Shown in pieces: positions 16,794 to 25,529 of a DNA stretch of 64,000 nt. Within the stretch, counting starts at the first letter, position 1. Every line of letters starts with the position of its first letter. Under the pieces are notes generated by a model. It did no database searches. It was not told the DNA's origin and worked only from the letters and a program-made list of their open reading frames with translations. Origin of the DNA: Legionella maioricensis. GTDB lineage: Bacteria > Pseudomonadota > Gammaproteobacteria > Legionellales > Legionellaceae. The stretch is from positions 150,401 to 214,400 of the forward strand of contig NZ_JAJKBJ010000004.1 of NCBI RefSeq assembly GCF_023618015.1, in the 5' to 3' direction. The translations under genes were made by a program, and so were the position numbers.

Positions 16794-17884
16794 GCACTAT
16801 ACTCCCTGGTTTTGTAGCCATGAAGTTTCACAAGGCTATCTCTTTGAGCTGATTTATAATCCTCGGCCACCATTTCAGCGACTAATTCTTTAAAAGAAAT
16901 TTTTGGAGACCATCCGAGTTTTTCTTTAGCTTTAGAGGAATCACCTAATAAAGTATCCACTTCGGTGGGTCTAAAATACCGAGAATCTACAGCTACAATA
17001 CACTGGCCTTTTTCATCAAAACCGCGCTCATTTTCCCCAGCGCCAGACCAAGAGATTTTCATATCTAATTCAACTGCAGCAGCATTCACAAAATCGCGAA
17101 CACTATATTGATGGCCAGTCGCTATAACAAAATCCTCTGGCTCATTTTGCTGCAACATTAACCACTGCATTTCCACATAGTCTCGCGCATGTCCCCAATC
17201 ACGTTTGGCATCTAAATTTCCTAGATACAGACACTTTTTCATCCCTAATTTAATACGCGCCAATGCTCGAGTAATTTTACGGGTAACAAAGGTTTCCCCG
17301 CGAATAGGCGATTCATGGTTGAACAAAATACCATTGCACGCGTAAATTCCATAGGCTTCCCGATAATTCACAGTAATCCAATAAGCATATAATTTTGAGA
17401 CCGCGTAAGGGCTGCGTGGATAAAAAGGGGTATGTTCCGTTTGCGGCATTTCCTGAACCAGGCCATACAATTCGGAGCTGGAGGCTTGATAAAAACGACA
17501 GGTTTTTTCAAGTCCTAAAATACGAATCGCCTCAAGAATACGTAATGCTCCGAGAGCATCAGAATTTGCTGTATATTCTGGCTCCTCAAAAGATACGGCT
17601 ACGTGAGATTGTGCGGCCAGATTATATATTTCATCTGGTCTCACTTTTTGAATCACATGCATAAGACTCATGGAATCCGTCATATCTCCGAAATGGGAAA
17701 AAAAGCGGCAATTAGGATCACGTTCATCGGTAATTAAATGATCGATGCGACTGGTATTAAATGACGAACTTCGCCGTTTTAAACCATGAACGATATAACC
17801 TTTTTTGAGTAAAAGCTCTGCAAGATAAGCTCCATCTTGTCCAGTGATACCAGTAATAAGTGCTATTTTTGGTGACGCGTTCAT
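16790..17884 (-). CDS. gmd: GDP-mannose 4,6-dehydratase
   Basis: A 364-residue enzyme that converts GDP-D-mannose to GDP-4-keto-6-deoxy-D-mannose, the branch point to GDP-perosamine, GDP-rhamnose and GDP-fucose. It has the Rossmann motif [26 protein letters not shown], the catalytic SSSELYG and [10 protein letters not shown] (Tyr, Lys) and [16 protein letters not shown], all hallmarks of Gmd, and its length is typical. It sits just downstream of the perosamine synthase gene (14-base spacer), which points to GDP-perosamine. It overlaps the phosphoribosyltransferase-like gene by four bases. Confidence 0.95.
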   Translation of the reverse strand: MNASPKIALITGITGQDGAYLAELLLKKGYIVHGLKRRSSSFNTSRIDHLITDERDPNCRFFSHFGDMTDSMSLMHVIQKVRPDEIYNLAAQSHVAVSFEEPEYTANSDALGALRILEAIRILGLEKTCRFYQASSSELYGLVQEMPQTEHTPFYPRSPYAVSKLYAYWITVNYREAYGIYACNGILFNHESPIRGETFVTRKITRALARIKLGMKKCLYLGNLDAKRDWGHARDYVEMQWLMLQQNEPEDFVIATGHQYSVRDFVNAAAVELDMKISWSGAGENERGFDEKGQCIVAVDSRYFRPTEVDTLLGDSSKAKEKLGWSPKISFKELVAEMVAEDYKSAQRDSLVKLHGYKTREYSA

Positions 17885-17898
17885 ACTTTCTTACTTCC

Positions 17899-18996
17899 TT
17901 AAACTAAAATGTGCTTTGCTGCTTCTAAAAGAGTTTCTGAAACATGCTGAATCTGTTCATCAGTAAGTTCCGGAAAAGTAGGCAGATTAAATCCTCGAGC
18001 CGATAACTCAGAAGATACCGGATTATTTCCACCTTCATAAATAGGCATAGCAGACAGTGGGTAAAAAAAGGTTCTTGTTTCCACTCCATGCGCCTTCAAT
18101 TCCGCTAATAGTTTATCACGATCCTCGCGAGTACCAGAAGGTAATAACACAGAAGTTAGCCAATTGACTGGTCGTGTCCCCTCCAGGTACGGGTTCATTA
18201 AAAAACCATGGGGGAATAAGAAATGTTTGTAGGTGTCAAGAATACGCTGTCTCTCGGTCATAAAATAATGGGCTCGTTCCATCTGTGCCACGCCGACGGC
18301 AGCCTGCAGATTGGTCATCCGATAATTATATCCGACCTCAGTATGCCAATATCGCCGCTCTTTACTCATGCCATGATCGCGAAGCAGGCGAGCACGCTCA
18401 GCGATAGAATCGGAGTCTGTAGTAATACAACCGCCCTCGCCTGTGGTAATAATTTTGTTTCCATAAAAACTAAATGTGGCACAATCACCCAAACCGCCCA
18501 CACGCCTGTTATGATATTCTGCACCGTGTGCTTCTGCCGCATCTTCAATTATTTTTAAATGATGCTCCTTGGCAATGGTCTGCAAAGCATTCATCTCGGA
18601 TGGATGCCCATACAGATGAACCGGGATAATTGCTTTGGTTCTTGGAGTAATTGCACGACGAACTGCCTCTGGATCAATACACCAGTCACTGCGTCGAACA
18701 TCAACTAATATCGGTTTGGCTCCGGCAAGTATCACCGCATTAGCCGTCGCTGCAAAAGTAAGATCGGGAATAATGACTTCATCACCAGCACCAATCCCAA
18801 GAGCCACAAGAGCAAGGTGAATGGCCACAGTGCCATTAGATGTAGAAATACAATGCTTCACCCCGCAATACTGAGCGAACTCTCTCTCAAAACGTTCAAG
18901 ATATTGCCCCATGGATGAGACCCACCCGGAAGACACTGCTTCGGTAACAAATTGAATTTCTAGTTCAGAAATATTGGGTTTAGATATTGGTATCAT
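17899..18996 (-). CDS. rfbE: GDP-perosamine synthase (DegT family)
   Basis: A PLP aminotransferase that should convert GDP-4-keto-6-deoxymannose to GDP-perosamine. From MIPISKPNI onwards it follows RfbE/Per: VSSGWVSSMGQYLERFE, STSNGTVAIHLALVALGIG, GDEVIIPDLTFAATANAV, VHLYGHPSEM, IIEDAAEAHG, and the Schiff-base lysine in FYGNKIITTGEGG, then YWHTEVGYNYRMTN. I chose the ATG at 18996 because family members start there; an in-frame ATG at 19038 would add 14 residues, and neither has a strong ribosome site. The downstream gmd makes its substrate. QuiNAc4N-type UDP aminotransferases are the main alternative. Confidence 0.85.
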   Translation of the reverse strand: MIPISKPNISELEIQFVTEAVSSGWVSSMGQYLERFEREFAQYCGVKHCISTSNGTVAIHLALVALGIGAGDEVIIPDLTFAATANAVILAGAKPILVDVRRSDWCIDPEAVRRAITPRTKAIIPVHLYGHPSEMNALQTIAKEHHLKIIEDAAEAHGAEYHNRRVGGLGDCATFSFYGNKIITTGEGGCITTDSDSIAERARLLRDHGMSKERRYWHTEVGYNYRMTNLQAAVGVAQMERAHYFMTERQRILDTYKHFLFPHGFLMNPYLEGTRPVNWLTSVLLPSGTREDRDKLLAELKAHGVETRTFFYPLSAMPIYEGGNNPVSSELSARGFNLPTFPELTDEQIQHVSETLLEAAKHILV

Positions 18997-19060
18997 TTTA
19001 TTTTTACTAACCTTAATGTTCTTAAAAATTACGTCCATATGACCAAATGCATGGAATCAA

Positions 19061-19675
19061 TTATGCCAACCAAGATTCAGGAGTATATGGCCAATTTAGT
19101 TTTTTGCAAACACTAGCCCATCTCATATTCATTTCAGGTAAGTACAACAGCGGCACCCATCCCATTTTAAGGTAGATGGCAATGGCAGGTAAACGATGAT
19201 CGTGGGTTTCCAGATAAATACGCTTATACCCCGCTGAAATTAATCGTGCAGTCACCGCAGCAGCAACTGCTTGTCCTAATTTTCGACCTCTGTGTTTAGG
19301 ATCTACAGCAAGCCAACCAAAATTACCTGCCTGGGCATGTTTCGCGGTTGGATGATGCGATGCGAAACATGCTGCTACGAGAGCACCGCTTTCCTGATGT
19401 TCAATGACAAAAAAACCATTAGGAAGCAAATGTTTTTCCCAATACTCCAACGGGGGTTTTTCCATATCAGCAGCAACAAACAAATCGAAATAATTTTGTC
19501 GATCTTTAGACTCAAATTGACGTAATAAGTAACCTTCAGGAATATGAACCGGTGGTGGCGCTGTCAGTTTGTCTTCAGGCCAAACCATTTCTAATAAATT
19601 GGGCGCGACAGGTCGTCCTTTAACTGCCCATACAACACGACGTGCTACTTTTTTAATAAATACATCTGGCCTCAT
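19061..19675 (-). CDS. GNAT family N-acetyltransferase
   Basis: A 204-residue protein whose second half is a GNAT domain: GWLAVDPKHRGRKLGQAVA (acetyl-CoA pyrophosphate loop, near 125-143) and KRIYLETHDHRLPAIAIYLKMGW (the C-terminal helix and strand). An N-terminal region of about 45 basic residues precedes it. The start ATG at 19675 has GGGATAAT just upstream. Standing immediately upstream of the perosamine synthase gene, it may acylate the amino group of perosamine, but GNAT proteins are too diverse to read the substrate; a role in protein or glycolipid acylation is possible. Confidence 0.75.
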   Translation of the reverse strand: MRPDVFIKKVARRVVWAVKGRPVAPNLLEMVWPEDKLTAPPPVHIPEGYLLRQFESKDRQNYFDLFVAADMEKPPLEYWEKHLLPNGFFVIEHQESGALVAACFASHHPTAKHAQAGNFGWLAVDPKHRGRKLGQAVAAAVTARLISAGYKRIYLETHDHRLPAIAIYLKMGWVPLLYLPEMNMRWASVCKKLNWPYTPESWLA

Positions 19676-19849
19676 ATATTATCCCTGATTTTTGCTCTCT
19701 ACATCACATACTGACTTCTTTCTTTTAACCTGCGTGCCAACTGGTTCGCTAGACATCGAAAAAGCACTCAACATCCCTGGTAACTCTGTCTTTTTTAAAT
19801 AAGCATTTTGCAACCATTATCTGCTTTAATGGCTGTCTTTTGCAAGGCA

Positions 19850-20395
19850 TTACTTGCTTATGCTATTACTGAATATTGCTGCCTGCACCATATCAACTTC
19901 TTTGTTTTCCCAAAGAAAATGCTTGGGACGAACCGCTTCAATATGCATTCCGGATCGTTTCATCAAGCGCAGCATCGGTTCATTGACAGACATGGTACCA
20001 GCGGTGAGCTTACGGATCCCTTGATTTTTTAACATCTCCGTCATTACCCCTATCCAGGCAATAGATGCAAATCCCCTGCCCCAAGCTTGTTTCTCCCCAA
20101 TCATAACTGACATATCAGCAATCTGATTGTGAGGATCTATTGAAACACCAATGTTACCAATATGACCTAAATCGTCAATTAAGGTTTCTATGGCAAGAAA
20201 ATGACCACTTCCCTGTTGCATGGAATTAAAATATTGCTCACAACTTGCCATCGTATGGCTATAATGGCGTTGTTCGGAAAACTGAACCACTTCAGGATCA
20301 TTGAGCCAGGAAATATATCGAGAGGTCAGGTGCTGGCGTTGAAAAGGTACCACACGAATACCTTCAATATTTAAAACAGGAAACTGATTCACCAA
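19850..20395 (-). CDS. RimJ/RimL-type GNAT acetyltransferase
   Basis: A 181-residue GNAT protein of the RimJ/RimL/PseH-like group. YISWLNDPEVVQFSEQRHY is the N-terminal substrate segment, IGNIGVSIDPHNQIADMSVM the central strand, and GEKQAWGRGFASIAW the acetyl-CoA loop. The same landmarks occur in the GNAT gene at 34631-35158 (YIDWLNDPEV, MIGEKKAHGKGVATQA, KRPEHFLINGQ), so the two look like paralogues. The start is TTG at 20395 with AAGGA upstream; a GTG one codon later is equally possible. The 174-base gap downstream (19676-19849) shows no clear gene. Likely N-acetylates an amino sugar nucleotide of this locus. Confidence 0.75.
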   Translation of the reverse strand: MVNQFPVLNIEGIRVVPFQRQHLTSRYISWLNDPEVVQFSEQRHYSHTMASCEQYFNSMQQGSGHFLAIETLIDDLGHIGNIGVSIDPHNQIADMSVMIGEKQAWGRGFASIAWIGVMTEMLKNQGIRKLTAGTMSVNEPMLRLMKRSGMHIEAVRPKHFLWENKEVDMVQAAIFSNSISK

Positions 20396-20476
20396 AAACT
20401 ATCCTTATCTAATTACTGGAATGCCAACCGAGCTTGGCATTTTATCATTTAATTTCAGATTTTGTTAATTATCCGC

Positions 20477-21682
20477 CTAGATGTTTTGAAACATAACTTT
20501 CCGAATAATCAGCCTTTCAGTGGACTCTAACTTCAGTAACTTATCTATTAGTTCAATCTCATTAATAATAATATTATTAATGCCTGTCTTAATTTCAAAA
20601 TTAAAACTTTTGTACTTTAAAGTCACTGGAGCAGCGGTAGCAGGCTCTATTTCCAGATGAACAGACTTTATATTAGAAAGTTCAGTATAAAGAGCAAAAT
20701 GAGTTGCATCAGTTAATATACCCAGAAGTTTATCCTTGTAGTTAAGGTAATTATAATGGTCAAAGCCCTGATAAAAATAAGGGAGATTTTCAGCGATGCT
20801 TGCATCTAAAATGGTCTTGGGCTCCAAAGTCAGACGAGTTCCTATTTTTCGAGCAGGGACACCGGCATAAATGCTGTAAGGTTCTGTCGTGCGAGTAACA
20901 ATTGCTCCGGCACCAATCACACATCCTCTTCTAATACGAACCCCAGGCATCAAACAGACATTCATCCCCACCCAACAATCATCTTCTATATAACATTCGC
21001 CCATGAGTCCATCATACATTTGATCCTGTAGATTCATTAAAAGATGCGGCGATTTGTTAAAAACATGGACGCCAGATGAAGCATAGAAATTAGGAGCAAT
21101 TATGACGTCTTCACCAATAGTAATCTCACCAGATAATCGCCCAAAATCCTGGATGCGAGAGCGTTTTCCAATTTTTATCCCGGATTTTTCAGGAGCAAGT
21201 CTGCAATTGTTATGAACACCAACCCCGTCTGCTAAACGCAGTTTACTGGTACCAATATCCAGTTTGACATAATCACCGAGGCAAATATTTTTTCCGTAGT
21301 AAAAATTATTTTTATCATGGCAATTAATAACTACCGTTTTACCACGCGCTAACTTAGGGAATCGTAAAGAATTAAACAGGTAATTTGAAAGCGTATTATA
21401 GCGAATGAAGCGGTAGCCCCTAAGCGTTCTAATGTAGCGAAGAATCTCACGAAGCTGTAAGACCTTGGCCGATTTAAGTATTTGTCTAACATATGAATCT
21501 GCAAGACTTGTCTGCATGATGACTTGAATGGTATCGATAAATTCTTTTTTGGACGGATAATGTTTATCTTTTAAAGAGAGTAATGAATCAAGGGCTGAAT
21601 CAGACAAACCTGCACAGCGAAGTTCATCAAACGCACCTTGACCTAATCGATAACCTCGGGCTCGCTGAATAATCTTGAACAC
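20477..21682 (-). CDS. Hexapeptide-repeat (LbH) acyltransferase with N- and C-terminal extensions
   Basis: A 401-residue protein with a left-handed beta-helix acyltransferase core (about residues 120-290). The isoleucine-rich hexapeptides IKIGKRSRIQDFG, ITIGEDVIIAPNFYASSGVHV, CYIEDDCWVGMNVCLMPGVR and VIGAGAIVTRTTEPYSIYAG end in the VPARKIG motif of the CysE/LacA/NodL group. The histidine in SSGVHVF is the likely catalytic base. The N-terminal 100 residues are a helical region and the last 110 a domain of unknown type, both absent from simple acetyltransferases. The start is GTG at 21682 with GAGGAT upstream. It probably O- or N-acetylates a sugar of the O-unit. Confidence 0.7.
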   Translation of the reverse strand: MFKIIQRARGYRLGQGAFDELRCAGLSDSALDSLLSLKDKHYPSKKEFIDTIQVIMQTSLADSYVRQILKSAKVLQLREILRYIRTLRGYRFIRYNTLSNYLFNSLRFPKLARGKTVVINCHDKNNFYYGKNICLGDYVKLDIGTSKLRLADGVGVHNNCRLAPEKSGIKIGKRSRIQDFGRLSGEITIGEDVIIAPNFYASSGVHVFNKSPHLLMNLQDQMYDGLMGECYIEDDCWVGMNVCLMPGVRIRRGCVIGAGAIVTRTTEPYSIYAGVPARKIGTRLTLEPKTILDASIAENLPYFYQGFDHYNYLNYKDKLLGILTDATHFALYTELSNIKSVHLEIEPATAAPVTLKYKSFNFEIKTGINNIIINEIELIDKLLKLESTERLIIRKVMFQNI

Positions 21683-21759
21683 TCTATCATCCTCACTATT
21701 TAATGGTATCTTACAACCCAGTAGCCATCAGGCTAAGACCATTTAGGTCGTTGTCCTAA

Positions 21760-23211
21760 TCAATATCCCCTGATTACTGTTTCCATAGCAACTGTCTGAT
21801 GTCTGGCCTCTTTGCCATAAACAGCAGTACGTAACAGCTCTTGTGAATCTACTGGTTTATAATCCCATGACGCGACAATCTGTTCAGCCAGTTGCTTTGT
21901 TGCTTTATCATCCTTTAAAAGAACTTCAACTAATGAAATAAGTTCTGGAAGTGTATGAACTACCGGAAGATCGGGAGCAAAATCCAGTGTACCATTTTCT
22001 AAAAACCGAAGATGAGTTTCTCTTCGCGCTAATATGCCGGTCTCATCAGAAAAATTGGCAATAACTCCGCAACCCAAATAAGCTGCATCCAAACCAAGAG
22101 AAGTGGTATGAGACATAATTAAAACATCGGCTTGTACGAGATTCTGAATGTACTCCAATAACTGAGTCGAGATCAATCCACCTGAAAAAGCATATAAACC
22201 TGCGCATGCCTCTTCGGGCCATTGCAATTGAATTAGCTCCTCATTTCCATAGCGCTTAACGATTTCAGCCCGCTCGTCTGCCTCCATTGCATAGGGACGA
22301 TACACCAGTTTCGTATTACCCAATAGTTTTTTTTGATTCGCGGCGATAAGGGCATCAATTGCTTGAAACTCACTTTCCCGAGGAAAATAAGCCCGTGAAA
22401 CTCCTGCATAAAGAACCACTCTTTTTTTATCTTTATCAAATGAGCGATTTAATTCAGGATGATTTGCTCTTATTTTATCCACAGTCCGATACCACATGGA
22501 ACCCAAGTGAACAATAGAAGAATCTTTGAGATGGTGGTAATTGCGAGCACACTGTTCTTCAAAACGACCTTGAACACACACCGCATCATAATCACACAGT
22601 AAATATCCATTAACCCATAATTGATCGGTTGTATAAGGAACCAGAACGGTACGAAACCCTAAATGACGAGCATACCAGGATAACATGCGATCCTGATCGC
22701 CCCAGGAAGAAGCTTGTACAAGAGTAATATGCTCATATTGCTGAATAAGCTGTTCAAACGATTGAGAACGAAATAGAGTTTTGCCTATTAACTTATCTAA
22801 AGCACGCCAGGCACCTCGCCATAAACCGATAATACTTGCGGCTTCTTTTATCAAACGCCTTAATAATGGATCCCTACTGTCCTGACCATCGTTACCAAAC
22901 TGTTTTGAAACCATTGACCAATAATATTGTAATCCGCGCCGTCTGTATTTTCGATAGTAGGCAACAGTTCGTGTGAGTTCAGAAAGAGTATACAAGGTTC
23001 GTGCGGGTTGTCTTACAGGTTCCAATGGATTGATTTGATGAAAACCGACCCCGGCTGCACTGTATTCACTCTGAAAAGATTTATCTTCGGCAAAAGGAGT
23101 CGCAGCAACAATATCGGCATTGCCTTTAAGAGCCTGGAGTACATAATCATTCAGTAATACACGAGCGACACGGATATTGGGAACTGAAAGAATAATTAAG
23201 CGTTTATTCAT
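21760..23211 (-). CDS. Putative GT-B glycosyltransferase of unknown family
   Basis: A 483-residue protein I do not recognise with certainty. Its first half starts RLIILSVPNIRVARVLLNDY and contains HITLVQASSWGDQDRMLSWY; the second half has DKKRVVLYAGVSRAYFPRE near 262, LVYRPYAME near 303, and ADVLIMSHTTSLGLDAAYLG near 365. The order of a strand with AGVSR, a YRPY segment and SHTTSLGLDAAY resembles CDP-glycerophosphotransferase and capsule-type GT-B enzymes, in which a Ser/Thr-Ser-Ser-x-Glu/Asp motif binds the donor. It lies between the phytanoyl-dioxygenase and LbH genes in the same operon. Best guess: transferase for one O-unit sugar or the nonulosonate. No signal peptide is seen. Confidence 0.55.
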   Translation of the reverse strand: MNKRLIILSVPNIRVARVLLNDYVLQALKGNADIVAATPFAEDKSFQSEYSAAGVGFHQINPLEPVRQPARTLYTLSELTRTVAYYRKYRRRGLQYYWSMVSKQFGNDGQDSRDPLLRRLIKEAASIIGLWRGAWRALDKLIGKTLFRSQSFEQLIQQYEHITLVQASSWGDQDRMLSWYARHLGFRTVLVPYTTDQLWVNGYLLCDYDAVCVQGRFEEQCARNYHHLKDSSIVHLGSMWYRTVDKIRANHPELNRSFDKDKKRVVLYAGVSRAYFPRESEFQAIDALIAANQKKLLGNTKLVYRPYAMEADERAEIVKRYGNEELIQLQWPEEACAGLYAFSGGLISTQLLEYIQNLVQADVLIMSHTTSLGLDAAYLGCGVIANFSDETGILARRETHLRFLENGTLDFAPDLPVVHTLPELISLVEVLLKDDKATKQLAEQIVASWDYKPVDSQELLRTAVYGKEARHQTVAMETVIRGY

Positions 23212-23221
23212 TGTTTGATGA

Positions 23222-24175
23222 TTAACCTCTCATAGCCAATAATGCTTTATCAGCAGGTACTTTTGCTAATAATACATCAGCCGCCTGTATGGGGCCTGCA
23301 GTTGGATAGATTTCAAATTGTAACATATCCCTGTAAGTACCTAATTTCGGTACGCTTGCAGCATGCAAGCACTCTTGCGTATTGCAAATACAAACATCAC
23401 CAAGATTGCCTTCGAAAAAACTCAATGTAGAGGGATTAAGTAGCCGTTGCCGCATTGATTTGGTCAACTTTTCACGGTGGAAGTACCCTAATCGACGAAT
23501 AATATTTTTGGATGTAGTTTTATCATGAAATCGAAGTGCTCCAGTCTCTCTCGTCACACCATCTGAAAGTAAAACAAAAACACGAAGCCCCATGACAGGA
23601 CAATTATCATGATGGAAGGTATTGGAAAATTTATCATCTTTTTCAGTATCAATGTTCGGCACATGATGATTACGCCAGACTCTTACACTTTCCACTCGGA
23701 AAGCACATTTATAGTAAGAGGTAATAATGGCGCAAATCTCATCTCTTAAAAGCATTTCAAGCGCAGGAACATTTTTTAAAGGGTCAAGCAAAAATTGAGT
23801 GGCTCCATTAGGCGAACTAATGGATAGTTCAGGATTCTCCATTTTTTGTGCCACATCCTGTTGGAGCTTCAGAAGAGTCTCTCTATCAAAATAAGCTGGA
23901 AGTGTATAATATCCATCATGCTGTAATAACTGAGCAGAAAGTAAGGCGGATTGCTGCGCCGAAATTTGCTCGCCCTGCAATAAAAAATCATTCTGCAAAC
24001 GCTTTAAATTTCTTTTTTCACCAAAATTATTCCGCAAGCCCGCACTATTGGCATACCAGAGTTTGATTGGCGTCGAAACAATACCCTGCCCATATACTCT
24101 CAATCGATTATATACTCCGCGAATAACTCTTAAAGGTGTTAAACGTTTTTTTTTCATTTGAGCCAAAGGTACCAT
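23222..24175 (-). CDS. Phytanoyl-CoA dioxygenase (PhyH) family Fe(II)/2-oxoglutarate oxygenase
   Basis: A 317-residue protein with the PhyH fold. The Fe(II)-binding triad is visible as His188-x-Asp190 in NTFHHDNCPV and His271 in CLHAASVP, and Arg282 in YRDMLQFEI is well placed to bind 2-oxoglutarate. GALRFHDKTT fits the strand between them. It should be active as an oxygenase and hydroxylate an organic substrate. Such genes occur sporadically in glycan loci, where the substrate may be a sugar or acyl group. It is followed by the glycosyltransferase-like gene after 10 bases and preceded by the flippase gene after 3. Substrate unknown. Confidence 0.8.
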   Translation of the reverse strand: MVPLAQMKKKRLTPLRVIRGVYNRLRVYGQGIVSTPIKLWYANSAGLRNNFGEKRNLKRLQNDFLLQGEQISAQQSALLSAQLLQHDGYYTLPAYFDRETLLKLQQDVAQKMENPELSISSPNGATQFLLDPLKNVPALEMLLRDEICAIITSYYKCAFRVESVRVWRNHHVPNIDTEKDDKFSNTFHHDNCPVMGLRVFVLLSDGVTRETGALRFHDKTTSKNIIRRLGYFHREKLTKSMRQRLLNPSTLSFFEGNLGDVCICNTQECLHAASVPKLGTYRDMLQFEIYPTAGPIQAADVLLAKVPADKALLAMRG

Positions 24176-24178
24176 AAG

Positions 24179-25513
24179 TCAACTCCTGCTAAGACTAATA
24201 CGAAACGTGCGTTGTATTGTGCCAATAATAAAGTCTTTAACCAATAGAACATCCTTCCATCGAATGATGAGTTCGGAACTCGAAAGCCCCGCTATCTTGA
24301 TAAACACAATAATCTGTACCATAGAGGTAACCAGCAAAGTAAACAATAATGCAACCGCCCCGCCTATAATTCCCCATTTGGGAACTAAAACTAAAGAGGC
24401 AAACACTTGCAAGATAAGAGGTACAATAGCCACTTTAGCTACCAAATCGGCGCGTCCAACCCCCTGAAAAAACATCATCAGCACGGAAGCGCAGGCTGCG
24501 ACAATCAATCCGGGAAGAATAATATAAAAAGGAATAAGTACAGGTTCATAAGCAATTCCATATAAAATCAATACAGCAGGCCGCATCATTAGAGCAAAAC
24601 ATCCCCCCCCCAACACCAGGATAACCACTGCGATGCGAAAGGCTCGAGCAGCCTGTTCTGCGGCTTGTTGCTTCTCATTTTGTTTGGAAAGACTGGGCAA
24701 TAAAAAAGTGCTCATGGCGTCAGTCACTTTATTGATGAGTTGCCCCAGTTGTTGTGCAATTGAGAAAAATGCAACCTGAGCGGGATGGCAGAATGCAATC
24801 ACAATAGCTTGGCTCACGTAGACATTCAAATGAGAAATTAAACTCCCCACATATAATTTGCCGCCATATTGCAGAAGATCTCTCAATAAATTGGCATTAA
24901 ACAAAGGACCTGTTCGTGGTACATAACCCAAGCGAAAGACACCAATACTCAAGGCACAAAGAAGTCCTATCGTAGAACCCACCACCACACCAAATAATCC
25001 AAGGTTAAAAATAACTAATGACGTGATAATAATCGCAGAGCTGACCAGAGCCCGGGTCACGACCATTATATTCAGAGAGCTGACATTTTCTTTATGAATA
25101 TGAAGGTAAGTGTAATTAAGATATAAAAAATTGATGGGTATCTGCATCAACATGATGTAGATGAGCACACCAATATTCTGCGTATTAGCACCAAAAACAG
25201 CTTCTTTAAAAGCATCGAACCAAATTAAAATGGGTAATAAGATGAGAGCACTGGTACCCAATGCAATGGCATTGAGCGTGAAGATCACATCTCCCAATGC
25301 ATACATACCCTTTCCCAGGTAAAAAACTGCCGCGGCGTCTGCCTTGATGCGGGCCAACAATTCAGCATAAGATGGAATTAAGGCAAGGATTATCCATACT
25401 CCAGCCAGATATGGCCCTAACATATGAGCAACAATAAGGCTTGTGACCATATTAGAACCGAACAACAATACTTCTCGAGTAAACACTGCAAGTGATCGTG
25501 ATGAAAGACTCAT
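24179..25513 (-). CDS. wzx: Oligosaccharide flippase (Wzx-like, MOP superfamily)
   Basis: A 444-residue integral membrane protein with about twelve to fourteen hydrophobic segments. It starts LAVFTREVLLFGSNMVTSLI and contains LLQYGGKLYVGSLISHLNVY near residue 215, typical of the polysaccharide-transport branch of the MOP exporters. It should flip undecaprenyl-linked O-units across the inner membrane before polymerisation. Together with the Wzy-like gene at 5909-7363 it indicates a Wzx/Wzy-dependent O-antigen rather than an ABC-transporter route. It is 16 bases downstream of the candidate transferase gene. Function is assigned by family and context; substrate specificity is unknown. Confidence 0.85.
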   Translation of the reverse strand: MSLSSRSLAVFTREVLLFGSNMVTSLIVAHMLGPYLAGVWIILALIPSYAELLARIKADAAAVFYLGKGMYALGDVIFTLNAIALGTSALILLPILIWFDAFKEAVFGANTQNIGVLIYIMLMQIPINFLYLNYTYLHIHKENVSSLNIMVVTRALVSSAIIITSLVIFNLGLFGVVVGSTIGLLCALSIGVFRLGYVPRTGPLFNANLLRDLLQYGGKLYVGSLISHLNVYVSQAIVIAFCHPAQVAFFSIAQQLGQLINKVTDAMSTFLLPSLSKQNEKQQAAEQAARAFRIAVVILVLGGGCFALMMRPAVLILYGIAYEPVLIPFYIILPGLIVAACASVLMMFFQGVGRADLVAKVAIVPLILQVFASLVLVPKWGIIGGAVALLFTLLVTSMVQIIVFIKIAGLSSSELIIRWKDVLLVKDFIIGTIQRTFRISLSRS

Positions 25514-25529
25514 CGAAAACCATTCCTTT

